DNA of 36,555 nt, from positions 1 to 36,555 of the forward strand of contig PNKK01000023.1 of assembly GCA_013822395.1 (NCBI GenBank). The letters run 5' to 3'. The first letter of the stretch is position 1, and the number at the start of each line of letters is the position of its first letter. Below, in pieces: positions 24,414-30,954 of the stretch. The position numbers and the translations under genes are program-made. This DNA comes from Anaerolinea sp. Its GTDB lineage: Bacteria > Chloroflexota > Limnocylindria > Limnocylindrales > CSP1-4. The notes under the pieces are model-generated. The model saw only the letters and a program-made list of their open reading frames with translations. It was not told the DNA's origin and did not search any database.

Positions 24414-25117
24414 CCGTCCATCTCGAGGACGGGCTTCGGTGCGGATTTCGGACGGCGCAGGACGTAGCCGGTCCCGCGCACCGTCTCGATCCGCGGCGTC
24501 CGCGATCCCCGGCCGAGATGGGCCCGCAGGGCTCGAACGTAGACGTCGATGATCCGCGGCGTGCCCTCGAAGGCCCAGTCCCAGACCTCGTCGATGATCC
24601 GCGATCGAGACAGGACCTCATCCTCGTGACGGAGGAAGTACTCGAGCAGCGCGAATTCGCGGCCGGCCAGCGGCACGGGCCTGGTGTCGACGACCACCTG
24701 GTGGGACGCCGGATCGAGGCGGAGATCGCCGGAGACGAGGACGGTGGGGCGTTCGGTCGACCCGCGACGAGCCAGCGCCCGCAGGCGAGCGAACAGTTCG
24801 GCAACGGCGAAGGGTTTGACCAGATAGTCGTCCGCCCCCACGTCCAGGCCTCGCACTCGATCGTCGATCGCGTCGCGAGCGGTCAGCAGGAGGACCGGTG
24901 TCCAGTTGCCGGCGCCTCGGAGGTCGTGGCACAGCTCGAATCCATCGCCGTCCGGCAGCATCACGTCGAGAATGAGGACGTCGTAGACCGACTCGGCCGC
25001 AAACCAGCGGGCATCCTCGACGGTCGAGGCCATATCGACGGCGTGTCCCTCGCGTCGCAGGCCCCGGGCAACGATCCCGGCGAGGCGCGTGTCATCTTCG
25101 AGCAGCAGGATCTTCAT
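24410..25117 (-). CDS. OmpR/PhoB-family response regulator
   Basis: A 235-residue two-domain regulator. The receiver domain has the acidic pair Glu7-Asp8-Asp9, phosphorylation site Asp51 (DVLILDVMLPDGDG), the conserved Thr in LLLTARD and Lys in YLVKPFAV. The C-terminal winged helix (about 130-225) has LAGREFALLEYFLRHEDEVLS and VDVYVRALRAHLG-like text (IIDVYVRALRAHLG), ending VRGTGYVLR. ATG 25117 has a GGGG ribosome site eight bases upstream. It is the first gene of the two-component operon and diverges from a secreted protein gene, whose promoter region carries OmpR-type repeats. Confidence 0.95.
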   Translation of the reverse strand: MKILLLEDDTRLAGIVARGLRREGHAVDMASTVEDARWFAAESVYDVLILDVMLPDGDGFELCHDLRGAGNWTPVLLLTARDAIDDRVRGLDVGADDYLVKPFAVAELFARLRALARRGSTERPTVLVSGDLRLDPASHQVVVDTRPVPLAGREFALLEYFLRHEDEVLSRSRIIDEVWDWAFEGTPRIIDVYVRALRAHLGRGSRTPRIETVRGTGYVLRRPKSAPKPVLEMDG

Positions 25118-25142
25118 CTGGCCCCACGGTGCCACGGCCTGA

Positions 25143-25160
25143 TGAATCCTGTGTGAATCC
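25143..25160. promoter_or_regulatory. OmpR/PhoB-type direct repeat
   Basis: TGAATCC occurs at 25143-25149 and 25154-25160, an 11-base spacing, which is one helical turn and the typical layout of OmpR/PhoB-family binding sites. It lies 26 bases before the response-regulator start and about 95 bases before the secreted protein gene. Confidence 0.5.
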
Positions 25161-25255
25161 GCGACTGCCACAGGTTTACCGGGCCTTCATCGGGACACCG
25201 CCAGGCTGCGGGTGAGATCGGACATTGGATCCGGTCCAGCATCCAAGGAGTGACG

Positions 25256-25657
25256 ATGAAGATCGCACGCTTCCGCCAGCCGGCGCTCAGCGCCGTGGCG
25301 GTCCTGCTCATCAGCGGCGCGGGTATCGCGTTCGCCGGAAACGGCTCGCAGGCCGCACCGGCCGTCGTAGCCCCGGCGGCCGCGCCGGCGGCCGCGCCGG
25401 TGACCGCACCGGTGACCGCGCCAGAGGTTCAGCCGGCGGCCGAGCCGGTCGAGTCGGCGGGTACCGACACCGACACCCTCCAGGAAGGCGACCAGTCGAC
25501 CGCGGACTCGGCGACCGAGCAGGCGGCCGAGGCTGCCGGCACGGAGACCGAGAAGGCCGGCGTCGAGGAGGCGGGTGACGCCAGCCTGCCCGGTGGCGGC
25601 AATGCCGACAACCCCAACGACCCCAACGTCGACCACCAGTTCGAGGGCGTGGAGTAA
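25256..25657 (+). CDS. Secreted Ala/Pro-rich acidic protein
   Basis: A 133-residue exported protein of unknown function. The signal peptide is clear: basic MKIARFRQ, hydrophobic LSAVAVLLISGAGIAF, and AFA-GNG cleavage near residue 27. The mature chain is low complexity, with Pro-Ala-Val repeats (APAAAPAAAPVTAPVTAP) then an acidic Thr/Glu/Ala part and an Asn/Asp-rich end (NADNPNDPNVDHQFEG). No cysteine or catalytic motif is present. ATG 25256 has AAGGAG five bases upstream. It is divergent from the two-component genes and ends in a strong terminator, so it is probably a well-expressed target of that system. Confidence 0.82.
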   Translation: MKIARFRQPALSAVAVLLISGAGIAFAGNGSQAAPAVVAPAAAPAAAPVTAPVTAPEVQPAAEPVESAGTDTDTLQEGDQSTADSATEQAAEAAGTETEKAGVEEAGDASLPGGGNADNPNDPNVDHQFEGVE

Positions 25658-25682
25658 CCCCCCAGCTCCCGACTCTCGCACG

Positions 25683-25715
25683 GAAGGATCCGCCGGAGTC
25701 TCCGGCGGATCCTTC
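25683..25715 (+). terminator. Strong hairpin terminator
   Basis: A perfect 15-base stem (from GAAGGATCC to GGATCCTTC) with a 3-base loop, 26 bases after the stop of the secreted protein gene. The downstream side is cgcttcctgg rather than a long T run. It can also act for the minus strand, where the membrane-protein gene ends at 25780. Confidence 0.8.
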
Positions 25716-25779
25716 GCTTCCTGGCCTGGCGTCGACTCATCGCCGGTATGGGGGCATTCGCGCCTGGCGACGTGGAGGC

Positions 25780-26169
25780 CTAGGACCGGCTTCGGTACCA
25801 GAGGAGCCCGCCAAGGTATGCGACGGCGAATGCGGCACCGAGTCTCGCATAGGTGCTCGAATCGCCGCCGTTGAACTGCGTCACGATGAAGGCACCAACG
25901 ATGACCAGGGCGAGAACCTGGGCGGCCAGCGACAGGGCGCGGTCGTTGATCGACGTCCAGCGCTCGTCGCGTGACTGGCCCGACAGGAGGCTCGCGATGT
26001 CCGATCTCGACTGGAGCGCCCATACCACCAGGACGTAGACGGCGACGATCGCGAAGGCGAGTCCCGCCTCCCAGGGACTCCCATTGCGAGCGAGCTCCGC
26101 CGCCGCGATCAGCAGCCCGAGCACGATACCGACCACCGGCACGATCCATCTAGTCACGTTCGTCGTCAT
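25780..26169 (-). CDS. Small membrane protein, four helices
   Basis: A 129-residue protein with four predicted membrane helices: about 7-24 (WIVPVVGIVLGLLIAAAE), 34-52 (AGLAFAIVAVYVLVVWAL), 80-98 (LAAQVLALVIVGAFIVTQF) and 108-124. I do not recognise a named family. The loop RSRDERWTSIND-like text (SRDERWTSINDRALS, about 66-80) resembles small membrane proteins that are encoded with YozG-like XRE regulators. The start overlaps the end of the XRE gene by 20 bases, so it is translated with it and is probably that regulator's partner. Confidence 0.78.
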   Translation of the reverse strand: MTTNVTRWIVPVVGIVLGLLIAAAELARNGSPWEAGLAFAIVAVYVLVVWALQSRSDIASLLSGQSRDERWTSINDRALSLAAQVLALVIVGAFIVTQFNGGDSSTYARLGAAFAVAYLGGLLWYRSRS

Positions 26170-26350
26170 GGAAGATCTCCTCGATCGGGCGACCGAAGTA
26201 GCGAGCGATCGCGAAGGCCAACGGCAGCGAGGGCAGGTAGCGGCCCGTCTCGATCGCGTTGACCGTCTGGCGCGACACGCGCAGCTCGAGGGCGAGCTGG
26301 CCTTGGCTCAGGCCTCGACTCTCGCGCAGCCGGCGCACCACGTTCGTCAT
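26150..26350 (-). CDS. Small XRE-family regulator (YozG-like)
   Basis: A 66-residue protein that is almost entirely one helix-turn-helix: VRRLRESRGLSQGQLALELR, then VSRQTVNAIETGRYLPSLPLA, ending with the typical YFGRPIEEIFHDDE. This size and tail match stand-alone HTH regulators paired with small membrane proteins. The promoter TTGACA-17-TAGCTT ends six bases before ATG 26350 and no ribosome binding site is present, indicating leaderless translation. It overlaps the membrane protein gene by 20 bases. Confidence 0.9.
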   Translation of the reverse strand: MTNVVRRLRESRGLSQGQLALELRVSRQTVNAIETGRYLPSLPLAFAIARYFGRPIEEIFHDDERD

Positions 26351-26356
26351 GCTGTA

Positions 26357-26385
26357 AAGCTACCTTGTCAGCATGACCATGTCAA
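26357..26385 (-). promoter_or_regulatory. Promoter of the XRE-membrane protein pair
   Basis: On the minus strand TTGACA (26380-26385), a 17-base spacer, then TAGCTT (26357-26362), six bases ahead of the start codon. The spacer holds the imperfect dyad CTTGACA...TGACAAG, a possible autoregulatory site. Confidence 0.65.
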
Positions 26386-26557
26386 GAACCTTTGTCACAA
26401 GAGTGGCCCCGAATCCCGGACACCCTTGGTCCACGGGCGAGACGGGGCTATGCTCTGCGTCAGGCCAGCGAGCGGGACGCGCGGCGGCTCGGCGGCTGGT
26501 CCTGGAATGTTCACGCCCGTCCGGGTCGCGACGGCGGCCCAATGGGAGGTTCGCTCG

Positions 26558-28390
26558 ATGTCGCTGCACCAGCGGGTTGAGAAGACACGGGCCGGAGGCG
26601 GTCGAGGCGTCGCCGCGGCCCCGGGTGTGCCGAGCGTTCCGCCCGGCGCGACCCGTGCTGCCGGGGCGGCCCCCGCGTCTGCGCGCGAGGGACTTCTCAC
26701 CGAGATCCGGGCCCGCGCCCAGGACGAGATCATCGAGGCCTTCGGATCGCTGCTCGACGCCGCCGACGCCGCGGAGGTCCGGAGCAGGATCGTGGCGATC
26801 ATCGACCGGATCATCCTCAAGCACGGGTTCTCGCTGACGCGGGCGGAGCGCCTGGACCTGGTCGAGGAGATCGTTCACGAGGTGACCGGCCTCGGGCCGC
26901 TCGAGCCGCTCCTTCAGGACGAGACGATCACCGAGGTCATGGTCAACGGCCCGAACAATGTGTATATCGAGCGCAACGGAAAGATCCAGCGAGTCGATGT
27001 CGTCTTCCTGAACGACGGGCATGTCCGGCGGATCATCGACCGGATCATTGCCCCGCTGGGCCGGCGCATCGACGAGTCGAGCCCGAGGGTTGATGCTCGC
27101 CTGCCAGATGGGTCGCGGGTCAATGCAGTCATCGAACCGCTCTCGCTCGTGGGACCCGTCATCACGATTCGCAAGTTCGCCGCCAAGCCATACACGGTGC
27201 GTGACCTCATCGGCTTCGGGACGGCGACAGTCGAGATCTTCGACTTCCTGAGGCATTGCGTATGGGCCCGACTCAACATCTTCGTCTCCGGCGGCACGGG
27301 CTCAGGCAAGACGACCTTCCTCAACGTCCTCTCTTCGTTCATTCCCGAGGACGAGCGCATCGTCACCGTGGAGGACGCGGCCGAGCTCCAGCTTCGCCAA
27401 GAGCACATCGTCACGCTGGAGGCGCGTCCGTCGAACGCCGAGGGTGCGGGCGAGATCACGATTCGCGATCTGCTCCGCAACGCCCTGCACATGCGTCCAG
27501 ACCGGATCATCGTCGGCGAGTGCCGTGCGGGCGAAGCCCTCGACATGATCCAGGCCATGATGACCGGCCAGGACGGGTCGCTCTCCACCGGGCACGCGAA
27601 CACGACGCAGGACATGCTCCGTCGCCTCGAGACGATGATCCTCATGTCCGGCTATGAGTTGCCGCTGCGGGCGATTCGAGAGCAGATCGCGTCCGCAGTC
27701 GACCTGATCGTCCATACGGCGCGGCTCAAGGACGGCACTCGCAAGGTCGTCAGCATCACCGAGGTCTACGGCATCGAAGACGACGAGATCCTCACCCAGG
27801 ACATCTTCGCTTTCGAGCAGACCGGCGTTCGGGACGGAAAGGTCGAGGGCGAGCTCAGGCCGACGGGCATCCGGCCGACGTTCATGGGAGTCTTCAAGGC
27901 GAACGGAATCGAACTACCGCGCGGTGAATTCGGCATCCCTCCCGAAGACCCCACGCGACCGCCGAACCGAGGCAAGACGAGATGGGCCATTGGAGCAACC
28001 GCTCCGGCGCCCGATGAATCTCGACCACTCGTCGGTCACGGCCGGGCGGTCACGGCCGGCGGCATGGTCTACGTCTCGTCCGTGGGGCCGATCGATCCCG
28101 CTACCGGCCAGGTCGTCAATGGAGAGATCAGGGAACAGACGCGCCAATGCCTGCACAATCTGAAAGCGAAGCTTGAAGCCGCGGGGACCTCGCTCGAGAA
28201 GGTGGTCTGGGCGAACTGGTCATTGCGCGAGCCGAGCGAATTCGACACCTTCAACGAGGAATGGGTGCGCTGGTTCCCGGGCGACTCGCCGGTTGGTCAA
28301 GGCACGCTGATGCCGCCGTCGCAGCGCCGCGCGGGCTTTCGGATCTCGATCGGCGTGATCGCCGAGGCATCGGTGCCAGACCGGCCCTGA
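26558..28390 (+). CDS. cpaF: CpaF/TadA secretion ATPase fused to a RidA-like domain
   Basis: A 610-residue protein. Residues 1-45 are Ala/Gly/Pro rich. Residues 45-460 are a complete type II/IV secretion ATPase of the CpaF/TadA kind: ILKHGFSLTRAER, GLGPLEPLLQDETITEVMVN, Walker A GGTGSGKT at 245-252, VEDAAELQLRQEH, Walker B RIIVGE with Glu321, the His-box GSLSTGHANTT, and the usual LRPTGIRPTFM end. After a short linker, about 495-605 read as a RidA/YjgF/YER057c domain (AVTAGGMVYVSSVGPIDPATG, REQTRQCLHNLKAKLEAAG, SLEKVVWANW in the expected order). No stop or good start separates them. ATG 26558 follows GGGAGG. No other Tad pilus genes are nearby. ATPase identity is sure; the role of the fused domain is unknown. 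Confidence 0.9.
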   Translation: MSLHQRVEKTRAGGGRGVAAAPGVPSVPPGATRAAGAAPASAREGLLTEIRARAQDEIIEAFGSLLDAADAAEVRSRIVAIIDRIILKHGFSLTRAERLDLVEEIVHEVTGLGPLEPLLQDETITEVMVNGPNNVYIERNGKIQRVDVVFLNDGHVRRIIDRIIAPLGRRIDESSPRVDARLPDGSRVNAVIEPLSLVGPVITIRKFAAKPYTVRDLIGFGTATVEIFDFLRHCVWARLNIFVSGGTGSGKTTFLNVLSSFIPEDERIVTVEDAAELQLRQEHIVTLEARPSNAEGAGEITIRDLLRNALHMRPDRIIVGECRAGEALDMIQAMMTGQDGSLSTGHANTTQDMLRRLETMILMSGYELPLRAIREQIASAVDLIVHTARLKDGTRKVVSITEVYGIEDDEILTQDIFAFEQTGVRDGKVEGELRPTGIRPTFMGVFKANGIELPRGEFGIPPEDPTRPPNRGKTRWAIGATAPAPDESRPLVGHGRAVTAGGMVYVSSVGPIDPATGQVVNGEIREQTRQCLHNLKAKLEAAGTSLEKVVWANWSLREPSEFDTFNEEWVRWFPGDSPVGQGTLMPPSQRRAGFRISIGVIAEASVPDRP

Positions 28391-28530
28391 AACTCGACGC
28401 TGAAGGCGCGCGGGTTCGGGGCGTCACAGGCTGCTGACCAGACCAGCGAACCAGTTGTGGTCGGGCACTCGGGGACCGAGCTTTGCCGCCCCGTCGCTGA
28501 CCTCGGGCTCGGGCATGCTATTCGGGATCG

Positions 28531-28647
28531 CTACGTGTCTTCGCGAGGTTGGGCCTGGTGCTCGAGCCAGGCGGCACGCGCTTCATCTGGAGTCATCTGT
28601 GCGACATCGGCCTCAGGCAACCCGACGGTGAGGAGCAGTCGCGTCAC
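28531..28647 (-). CDS. Small ORF coupled to the PIN gene
   Basis: A 38-residue frame starting at GTG 28647, which overlaps the TGA of the shifted PIN frame (GTGA). It reads TRLLLTVGLPEADVAQMTPD, then EARAAWLEHQAQ, with sensible amino-acid use and a helical C-terminus. It may be a small third component, or the last piece of the PIN protein after a second frameshift. No family is recognised. Confidence 0.35.
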   Translation of the reverse strand: MTRLLLTVGLPEADVAQMTPDEARAAWLEHQAQPREDT

Positions 28648-29392
28648 CAACCAACCCGTGTCACCGGTTCGACGGCAGGTTGTGCCGCCTCCCTCCCGGC
28701 TCCGGCCCGTCCCCGGACGACTCCCCGGAATCGCTCCTCCGTGACACGGAGTTGATCCCCGAGGATCCGGGGGAAGAGATCCTCGCCGATCTCGGCATCG
28801 CACGAGCGCGATCGAGGCCGATGGCGCCGCGATCGACCGCGAGGCGCAGCAGCGCTCGTATTCGCAGTGGCTTGACCCCCGGAAGCCGCTGCTCGGCGAC
28901 GCGCACGGCGTCGCTGTCGTCAGTAGCCGGATGCCACCTGCGTTTCGAGCAGATGGCGAGGACCGCTGCCTCGCCGGGACCCAGGCCCAGAAGCACGCCG
29001 TAGCGACGGACGTACGCGGCGTCGCGCAACTGGGCGTACACCGTGAGCTCGTCATCGTTCAGGTCCACCACCCGGAGCACTGCCCGGCTGGCGAGCTCCG
29101 GGAGCCGCTCGAACTCGGGTAGAGCACGTTCGGAGCGCGCCCGAAGCTCGGGGGGAGCACCGTCGTCCTCGCACCGCCTTCGGTGTAGATGCAGCCCACG
29201 TCGGAGCTCGCTTAGCCCCTCCTCGCGACCGGTGTCCTCCTCATCGGGGTCAAAGACGGCCCGCGGCATCATCAGCGATCCGTCGAACAGATCCGCAAGC
29301 AGCCCGATCTCGCCGGCCGCCAGGAAGTAGTTGATGACGACCGTGTCGAAGACCGTCGATTGATCAGGCAGCCGCGATGCGCTGGCGGACAC
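28644..29392 (-). pseudogene. PIN-domain protein with frameshift
   Basis: About 248 codons of a PIN-like nuclease. The first frame shows the acidic core: TVFDTVVINYFLAAGEIGLL with Asp near residue 15, MMPRAVFDPDEED, GLGPGEAAVLAICS with Glu, and ATDDSDA. At about 28795 the coding pattern leaves this frame (after GLDRARAM) and continues in another as DAEIGEDLFPRILGDQLRV and TEERFRGVVRG, ending at TGA 28644. The unshifted frame ends at 28661 with poor composition. GTG 29392 (GGGAG upstream) is preferred to ATG 29434; it overlaps the XRE-ImmA stop by 29 bases. The pair is probably toxin-antitoxin-like. The shift is either decay, assembly error or, less likely, programmed. Confidence 0.65.
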
Positions 29393-30614
29393 CCGCGAAC
29401 TCCCGCTGCTCTTGGACCGAGGATGCGTCGCCATCGCCCGATGGCGGAGCCATGAGCTCCGCCATCTCGTCCACGGTCAGCCCCGTAAGCCCCGCGGCCG
29501 AAGCGGGGCTTACCCGCCCCTCACGGAGCACCGAGGTAAGAGCACGGATGAACCGACGCGGGAATCGTTCGAGCCGCCAGCGAGCAGGATCCTGTCGCCA
29601 CTCCTCCGGATTCACGGCATACCCAAGGGCAGACGCGACCGCGACCGGGCGGGCACCCTTGAGTTCCTCGTACGCCCCTGGTGCAAGGAGCTTTGCCTGC
29701 AGCAGCCGAACCAGCATCATCCCGTAGGAGACGCCGTAGAGCCGCTGCAGGTGGACGGCATCGTCCGTGGTCGTCACGCTCTTGATGCCAAGGCTCTCGC
29801 TCGCTCGGCGTAGGCCCTCCTGGGGGACGAGAAACTCCCCAGCCCAGGCGTCCGCGAACCGTTCCTTTTCGTCTTGCCGCCCCCAGTAACTGACGACTTG
29901 GCTGTCCCGCTGACTGTGGTACAGGGCATGCGCGAGCTCGTGCGCGATCGTGAAGACCTGCCGACCCGGGGTGGTCTGAAGGTTCACGGCGATGCACATT
30001 CCGAGTCGGGGATGGTTGAGGAAGGCTCCCGAGATGCCACGCTGAAGATCCTCTCCCAGCGCGGTCCGATAGATCGTGATCCCGGCGTCGTCGAGGACGC
30101 CGGTGAGATCACCGACCGGCCCCAGGCCAAGGCGCAGCCAGTCACGGACCTCTTCCGCCTTCCGCCTGATGTCGTCCCGCCCGATGAATCCCTTCCGAAT
30201 CGAGAACGGCGACTGCTGCAGTGGGTAGGTCGGCGTGTCCAGCTGCTCGACCAGGTCGGCATAGGAGTCGAGAAACGCGACGAAGTCCCGGAGGCCGGCC
30301 TGGGCAGCTTCGTCGATCCCGCTCTCGGCGTCTCGGAACAAGAGCGCAACGAGGTCCGCTCCAGGCACCCTCGCCGACCCTGGTAGCGGGGCGTCGAGAT
30401 CGACGAGCAGAGACAGCGGCATGCCATAGATGCCGGCGAGGCGCTCCAGTGCCTGCTCAGTAGGTCGGCGCTGGCCGTGCTCCCAATGCGAGACGAGCAC
30501 CCGGCTGACCCCCAGCAGATCGGCGATCACGTCCTGTGAGAGGCGACGAGCATCGCGCGCGGCACTCAGCCGCGCTCCCAACCGTGTCGTGATGATCCCT
30601 CCTTTCGCCTCCAT
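29364..30614 (-). CDS. XRE regulator fused to ImmA/IrrE metallopeptidase
   Basis: A 416-residue protein. Residues 10-70 are an XRE helix-turn-helix (LGARLSAARDARRLSQDVIA, LLGVSRVLVSHWEHGQRRPT). Residues 145-300 are an ImmA/IrrE zinc peptidase with FTIAHELAHALYHS (His225, Glu226, His229) and a downstream ERFADAWAGEFLVP supplying the third ligand. The C-terminal 100 residues are helical. Such proteins repress their own operon and release it by proteolysis; several are antitoxin-like partners of toxins. A TATAAT promoter lies 27 bases upstream of ATG 30614. An AAAGGAGGG sequence lies just inside the reading frame, so the true start could be slightly downstream (for example TTG 30581). It precedes and overlaps the PIN gene. 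Confidence 0.9.
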   Translation of the reverse strand: MEAKGGIITTRLGARLSAARDARRLSQDVIADLLGVSRVLVSHWEHGQRRPTEQALERLAGIYGMPLSLLVDLDAPLPGSARVPGADLVALLFRDAESGIDEAAQAGLRDFVAFLDSYADLVEQLDTPTYPLQQSPFSIRKGFIGRDDIRRKAEEVRDWLRLGLGPVGDLTGVLDDAGITIYRTALGEDLQRGISGAFLNHPRLGMCIAVNLQTTPGRQVFTIAHELAHALYHSQRDSQVVSYWGRQDEKERFADAWAGEFLVPQEGLRRASESLGIKSVTTTDDAVHLQRLYGVSYGMMLVRLLQAKLLAPGAYEELKGARPVAVASALGYAVNPEEWRQDPARWRLERFPRRFIRALTSVLREGRVSPASAAGLTGLTVDEMAELMAPPSGDGDASSVQEQREFAGVRQRIAAA

Positions 30615-30954
30615 GGCTTTGCGTTACGAACTCGTGCCTCATTATACTCTTTACGCAACTGCGTGTCATATGACTCACATCGTAACAAGAGACCAGACCA
30701 TGATGACCCGCGCCGAGCCGCGCACCCACGGCGCCGGACCATCCTTCACCATCACCGTCGACGTCGCGGACGGCGCGAGTCAACTCGGCGACCGCGCCGA
30801 TCGCAGCGTCGCCGAGCGAGGGACGGCGGCCGATCGCTGGGGTTGTCGATCATTGGGGTTGTCGCGGCCCGCCGTTGCACCCGCCCGGGCGCCACCGCGC
30901 ACGGGCCGCTACCCTACCGTCACCAGAAACGCCGAGGCGAGGGACGGACCGCCG
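30615..30954. promoter_or_regulatory. Divergent regulatory region with overlapping promoters
   Basis: Minus-strand promoter: ATGACA (30664-30669), 17-base spacer, TATAAT (30641-30646), for the XRE-ImmA gene. Plus-strand promoter: TTGCGT (30619-30624), 17-base spacer, TTATAC (30642-30647), for the helicase. The two -10 elements occupy the same bases, so only one can be used at a time. Inverted repeats ACGCA-AC-TGCGT (30653-30664) and GTCATATGAC (30665-30674) sit in and next to the minus spacer and -35. The rest, 30675-30954, keeps an open frame but has poor protein character. Confidence 0.65.

Noticed and set aside
26084..26557. N-terminal extension of CpaF by 158 residues
   Set aside because: It overlaps the membrane protein and XRE genes and their promoter; GGGAGG before ATG 26558 marks the real start.
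30430..30954. N-terminal extension of the SNF2 protein into the XRE-ImmA gene
   Set aside because: It reads through the divergent gene and promoters; only starts at 30670 or 30955 are plausible.
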